A stretch of DNA of 8,262 nt, taken from positions 1 through 8,262 of the forward strand of contig CAKQQG010000055.1 of assembly GCA_934270705.1 (NCBI GenBank), given 5' to 3'. This document shows positions 5,480-8,262 of this stretch, in pieces (the stretch's first letter is position 1; every line of letters starts with the position of its first letter). The stretch comes from an uncultured Oxalobacter sp. (GTDB lineage: Bacteria > Pseudomonadota > Gammaproteobacteria > Burkholderiales > Burkholderiaceae_D). The translations under genes were made by a program, and so were the position numbers. Below the pieces are notes generated by a model, which saw only the letters and a list, made by a program, of their open reading frames with translations, searched no databases and was not told where the DNA came from.

Positions 5480-6289
5480 TTATGCGTTGTCTTTCTGCGC
5501 AATGACGCCATCGGTGTTCAGACCCATGACGTGGGAGAAACCGCCATCGACATAGGTGATTTCACCGGTGATGCCGGATGCCAGATCGGAAAGCAGGAAA
5601 GCGGCGGCATTGCCGATTTCCTCGATAGTGACATTGCGGCGCAACGGTGCGTTTTTGGCGACGAAATTGAGCAGGATGTTGAAATCGCGGATGCCGCTGG
5701 CGGCGATCGTCTTGACCGGACCGGCGGAAATGGCGTTGACGCGGACACCATGCTTGCCGAGCGATTCAGCCATGTAGCGTACGCTGGATTCCAGCGATGC
5801 CTTGGCAAGACCCATGGTATTGTAATAGGGGATGGCGCGGCTGGAACCCAGATAGGTCAGCGCCAGCGCGGCGGAGCCCGGGCCCATCAGGTGACGTGCG
5901 GCCTTGACCAGCGCAGGGTAGCTGTATGCGGAAATATCGTGCGCGATACGGAAATTCTCGCGGCTCAGCCCATCGAAAAAGTCACCGGCGATCGCTTCAC
6001 GGGGAGCGAAACCGATGGAATGGACGAGACCGTCGAGACGCCCCCAGGATTTTTCGATTTCGGAAAAGACGTTGGCGATGTGTTCATCCTTGCTGACGTC
6101 GCATTCATAGACCATATCGCTGCCCAGCTCCTTTGCAAAGGCGGTAATGCGATCCTTGAAACGTTCTCCGACGTAGGTGAACGCCAGCTCGGCGCCTTCA
6201 CGCCTGCACGCTTCTGCGATGCCAAGGGCAATGGAACGGTTCGATAACAGACCGGTGATAAGTATTTTTTTACCTTGCAAGAAAGCCAT
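5480..6289 (-). CDS. fabI: Enoyl-[acyl-carrier-protein] reductase (NADH) FabI
   Basis: This 269-residue protein catalyses the last step of each fatty-acid elongation cycle, reducing trans-2-enoyl-ACP with NAD(P)H in the cytoplasm as a tetramer. It is an atypical short-chain dehydrogenase. The nucleotide-binding segment is GLLSNRSIA (13-21). The catalytic set Y146, Y156 and K163 (Y-x6-K) aligns without gaps to E. coli FabI, as do the triclosan-contact residues G93, M159 and F203. Around residue 40 it has YVGERFKDR, as in Burkholderia FabI. The ATG at 6289 is chosen because GGAG (6299-6296) sits 6 nt upstream and the protein then begins MAFLQGKK as in relatives; an in-frame TTG at 6301 would overlap that Shine-Dalgarno. 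It lies between mltD and the helicase gene on the same strand. Confidence 0.96.
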   Translation of the reverse strand: MAFLQGKKILITGLLSNRSIALGIAEACRREGAELAFTYVGERFKDRITAFAKELGSDMVYECDVSKDEHIANVFSEIEKSWGRLDGLVHSIGFAPREAIAGDFFDGLSRENFRIAHDISAYSYPALVKAARHLMGPGSAALALTYLGSSRAIPYYNTMGLAKASLESSVRYMAESLGKHGVRVNAISAGPVKTIAASGIRDFNILLNFVAKNAPLRRNVTIEEIGNAAAFLLSDLASGITGEITYVDGGFSHVMGLNTDGVIAQKDNA

Positions 6290-6482
6290 GCATGACTCCA
6301 AAACTAAACTTGTGAAATAGATAGCCGTCAGGTGACGGGAAATTCCTGGTAATAAAAATCCGTCAAACGCAATATTTCATTGGCGGTCTGGCGGTATCTG
6401 TCTGGCAAGATTGTAGTTCCTCAAACAGATTGCGGCAACTGTTGTGCCTTGTTCACTCCATTCTAACTGTTAAATAAGCGGT
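6290..6482 (-). promoter_or_regulatory. fabI upstream region with a 14-bp inverted repeat
   Basis: This 193-bp gap between mltD and fabI should hold the fabI promoter. An inverted repeat CCGTCA-GG-TGACGG (6325-6338) lies 36-49 nt before the start codon, and a further TGACGG occurs on the minus strand about 25 bp upstream within TTTGACGGA. TTGACG there resembles a -35 box, but the sequence at proper spacing (ATTTCC or AATTTC) is not a good -10, so I assign no promoter. A bulged hairpin (AACAG/CTGTT, 6424-6443) lies about 40 nt beyond the mltD stop, but without a T tract. Confidence 0.35.
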
Positions 6483-8162
6483 TCAGGTTCTTGTACGGCT
6501 TCTGGCGGTTTTTCCGGCAGCCGTCGTTTTTCGTGCAGAAACCTGTTTTCTGGCCGGCGACGCCTGCTTGCGTGAGGATGCCGCTCTGGCGGACCGGCTG
6601 TTTGCGGATTTCACCAGTCCTTTTCGGGCAGTGCCGTTCTTGCGTGCGTCCATGACCACTTTCACGCGAGAGGTTTTCGCGCTGCGTGCGGTGCTGACGC
6701 GTGCCGCACGGATGATACGCGCCTTCTGGCGGGACGATGCATTGCCGTAGGGAACATGTACCTTCAGGATCGTACCCTTGCCGGCGGTGTCGCCGCTGAT
6801 GCGGTTCCAGGACTTCAGCTCGGCGACGCTGACATGGTAGCGCTTGGCGATCGATGCCAGTCTGACCGGTTTTCTGACCGGTATGCGAACCAGACGGGTC
6901 GCCGGCAGGTCTCTTTCCCAGGCGAGACGTGCGTTTTCGACGAGTTCGGGCGCGATATCCTTGTTATAGCCTGTGGGCTTGGGAACCAGAATGGCGGAAC
7001 CGAATTTCAGCACGCTTCGTGGCGGGATATTGTTGGCCTGCCGGATGACGTCGGTTGTCGTATTGAAACGTGCGGCGATGTCCTCGATTTTCTCGCGGGT
7101 GCCGGTGACCTGGTAGGCAGTCCATGAAGACAGGGGATGCGGCCAGCGTGCGAGGTTCTTCTGGAATTTTTCGACGTTTTCTTTCGGCAGCAGGATTTTG
7201 ACCTCGTTGCCGCCGGCGATGACATATGGACCGAATTGCGGATTCAGTGCACGGAAGTCGTCAAGAGACATTTCCGCGAGCTTCGCGGCGACTTTCACGT
7301 CGATGTCGCGGGTCTTGCCGATGGTGACGAAATAGGGCTGGTTTTCGACCGGCGGCAAATCCAGACCGTATTTGTTCGGGCTGGCGATCAGGTTCTTGAC
7401 GGCCTGAAGCTTTGGCACGTAATTGCGGGTTTCGGCCGGCATATAGGCGGAGATGCCGTTGAACGTGATGGGTTTGCCTGCCCGTTCGGCTTTCTTGATG
7501 GCGCGCATGACGGAACCTTCGCCCCAGTTGTAGGAAGCCAGTGCCAGCTGCCAGTCGCCGAACATGTTGTAGAGCCGTTGCAGATAGGTCAGCGCCGCAT
7601 CGGTCGAGGAAATGATGTCGCGTCTTTCGTCACGGAACGCGTTTTGCGCCAGATCGTAGTGGCGGCCTGTGCTCGGAATGAATTGCCAGAGTCCTTCGGC
7701 CTTGGCGATCGAGCGGGCATGCGGGTTGTAGGCGGATTCGATGAACGGCAGCAAAGCCAGTTCTGTCGGCATGTTGCGTTTTTCCAGTTCCTGAACGATG
7801 TGGAACAGGTACTTGGAGCCCCGTTTGGTGGTACGTTCGAAATATTCCGGCCGTCTGGAAAAATAGTTGATGTGGTTCGACACCAGCGGATTGTCCAGAT
7901 CGGCGATGGCGAAACCGGAACGGATGCGTGCCCAGATATCGACTTCGTTGATGGCGAGGATTTCAGTCAGCGGATCCTCGTCTTCCAGCGACAGGTCACC
8001 TGCGATATCGAGATCGGCGGGGGAGTGGAAGGCCGCGAGTTGCGCGTCCTTGCTGTATCTCGGAAGGGAAATGTCGCTGGCGGCGACCAGTGCAGGCGCT
8101 GTTGCGGCGAAGCAGCCTGCCAGTGCAAGTGCCAGAAACTTGATACGGTTTTTATACGTCAT
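6483..8162 (-). CDS. mltD: Membrane-bound lytic murein transglycosylase D (MltD), LysM-containing
   Basis: From the ATG at 8162 the protein has 559 residues. It cleaves the MurNAc-GlcNAc bond of peptidoglycan, forming 1,6-anhydro-MurNAc. Family 1 transglycosylase features are clear: catalytic E142 in PFIESAYNP, GLWQF (157-161), SYNWGEG (210-216) and ETRNYVPKLQAV (244-255). LysM-like segments follow at about 347-394 and 427-471, with a degenerate one near 277-326; these bind glycan. Residues 474-559 form a tail with 26 Lys/Arg and one acidic residue. The N-terminus is a signal sequence with lipobox LAGC (C17), as in lipoprotein MltD, but a signal peptidase I site after ALVAA is also possible. 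I chose this start for the signal peptide; an in-frame TTG at 8246 would add 28 unrelated residues. No clear Shine-Dalgarno is present. Confidence 0.93.
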   Translation of the reverse strand: MTYKNRIKFLALALAGCFAATAPALVAASDISLPRYSKDAQLAAFHSPADLDIAGDLSLEDEDPLTEILAINEVDIWARIRSGFAIADLDNPLVSNHINYFSRRPEYFERTTKRGSKYLFHIVQELEKRNMPTELALLPFIESAYNPHARSIAKAEGLWQFIPSTGRHYDLAQNAFRDERRDIISSTDAALTYLQRLYNMFGDWQLALASYNWGEGSVMRAIKKAERAGKPITFNGISAYMPAETRNYVPKLQAVKNLIASPNKYGLDLPPVENQPYFVTIGKTRDIDVKVAAKLAEMSLDDFRALNPQFGPYVIAGGNEVKILLPKENVEKFQKNLARWPHPLSSWTAYQVTGTREKIEDIAARFNTTTDVIRQANNIPPRSVLKFGSAILVPKPTGYNKDIAPELVENARLAWERDLPATRLVRIPVRKPVRLASIAKRYHVSVAELKSWNRISGDTAGKGTILKVHVPYGNASSRQKARIIRAARVSTARSAKTSRVKVVMDARKNGTARKGLVKSANSRSARAASSRKQASPARKQVSARKTTAAGKTARSRTRT

Positions 8163-8262
8163 TTTGGTCAAGTCGGTTCGTTGTTCTGAAATACAGCATC
8201 CGTTCAGTGCCTGTGGCGTGCAAGGGGGATATGCCGCCCCGGGCAACGATCTGGCGCCGGGT
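8163..8262 (-). other. mltD leader at the window edge; no gene assignable
   Basis: These 100 bp precede mltD. In related Burkholderiales gloB is often the upstream neighbour, but the short readable stretches here do not let me recognise a GloB C-terminus. One minus-strand frame ends in TGA at 8206-8204. On the plus strand, ATG at 8231 follows GGGGG closely and stays open to the edge for ten codons, so a divergent gene start is conceivable. No convincing promoter was found. Confidence 0.3.

Noticed and set aside
5268..5555. A 95-codon plus-strand frame starting with GTG between the helicase gene and fabI
   Set aside because: It has no convincing ribosome binding site, runs through the hairpin and promoter region and into the fabI 3' end, and resembles no known protein.
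5456..6247. A 263-codon open frame antisense to fabI
   Set aside because: It mirrors fabI codons and has no recognisable domain; fabI is complete with all catalytic residues.
6287..6301. TTG at 6301 as the fabI start
   Set aside because: It would overlap the GGAG ribosome binding site that is ideally spaced for the ATG at 6289 and would add residues not found in FabI relatives.
7137..8189. A 350-codon open frame antisense to mltD
   Set aside because: The opposite strand encodes conserved transglycosylase motifs throughout; the antisense product has no family features.
1..8262. Mobile element, CRISPR array, defence or toxin-antitoxin system
   Set aside because: No transposase, integrase, spaced short repeats or small paired genes were found. 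All six genes are intact housekeeping types, and the tRNA genes show no attachment-site duplication with foreign DNA.

Overview
The window reads as ordinary chromosomal backbone of a betaproteobacterium. The DUF2863-family gene beside tRNA-Glu, the Burkholderiales-type FabI (YVGERFKDR segment near residue 40) and an MltD homologue beside fabI all point to Burkholderiales. The moderate GC content and protein style suggest Oxalobacteraceae, possibly near Oxalobacter; that family-level placement is inference. I see no insertion sequence, phage gene, CRISPR array, toxin-antitoxin pair or defence cassette.

Layout: two identical tandem tRNA-Glu(UUC) genes (2-77, 103-178) precede a rightward gene for a conserved protein of unknown function (DUF2863, 301-1551). 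It converges on the leftward moaC gene (1649-2146, molybdenum cofactor synthesis). A 99-bp divergent intergenic region separates moaC from rightward bepA (2246-3733, periplasmic M48 metalloprotease/chaperone with TPR-like repeats). bepA converges on a leftward DEAD-box RNA helicase (3808-5184), and the two share a perfect 32-bp palindromic terminator (3753-3784). Further right, all leftward, are fabI (5480-6289, enoyl-ACP reductase) and mltD (6483-8162, lytic transglycosylase with LysM-like domains and a long basic tail). The last 100 bp is the mltD leader and perhaps the edge of a neighbouring gene.

Functions: the genes do not form one pathway. Several concern the cell envelope: BepA (outer-membrane protein assembly and quality control), FabI (fatty acids for membranes) and MltD (peptidoglycan turnover). 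The tRNA genes and helicase serve translation and RNA metabolism. The mltD-fabI-helicase run is co-directional, but the gaps of 193 and 295 bp suggest separate promoters.

The least ordinary part is the helicase leader (5185-5454). It has an extended -10 TATAAT promoter, an inverted repeat over the -35 region, a strong stem-loop at the predicted 5' end of the mRNA, and about 230 nt of untranslated leader. This looks like post-transcriptional control of an RNA helicase. Other points of note are a G1-U72 wobble pair in both tRNA-Glu copies and the basic C-terminal tail of MltD.
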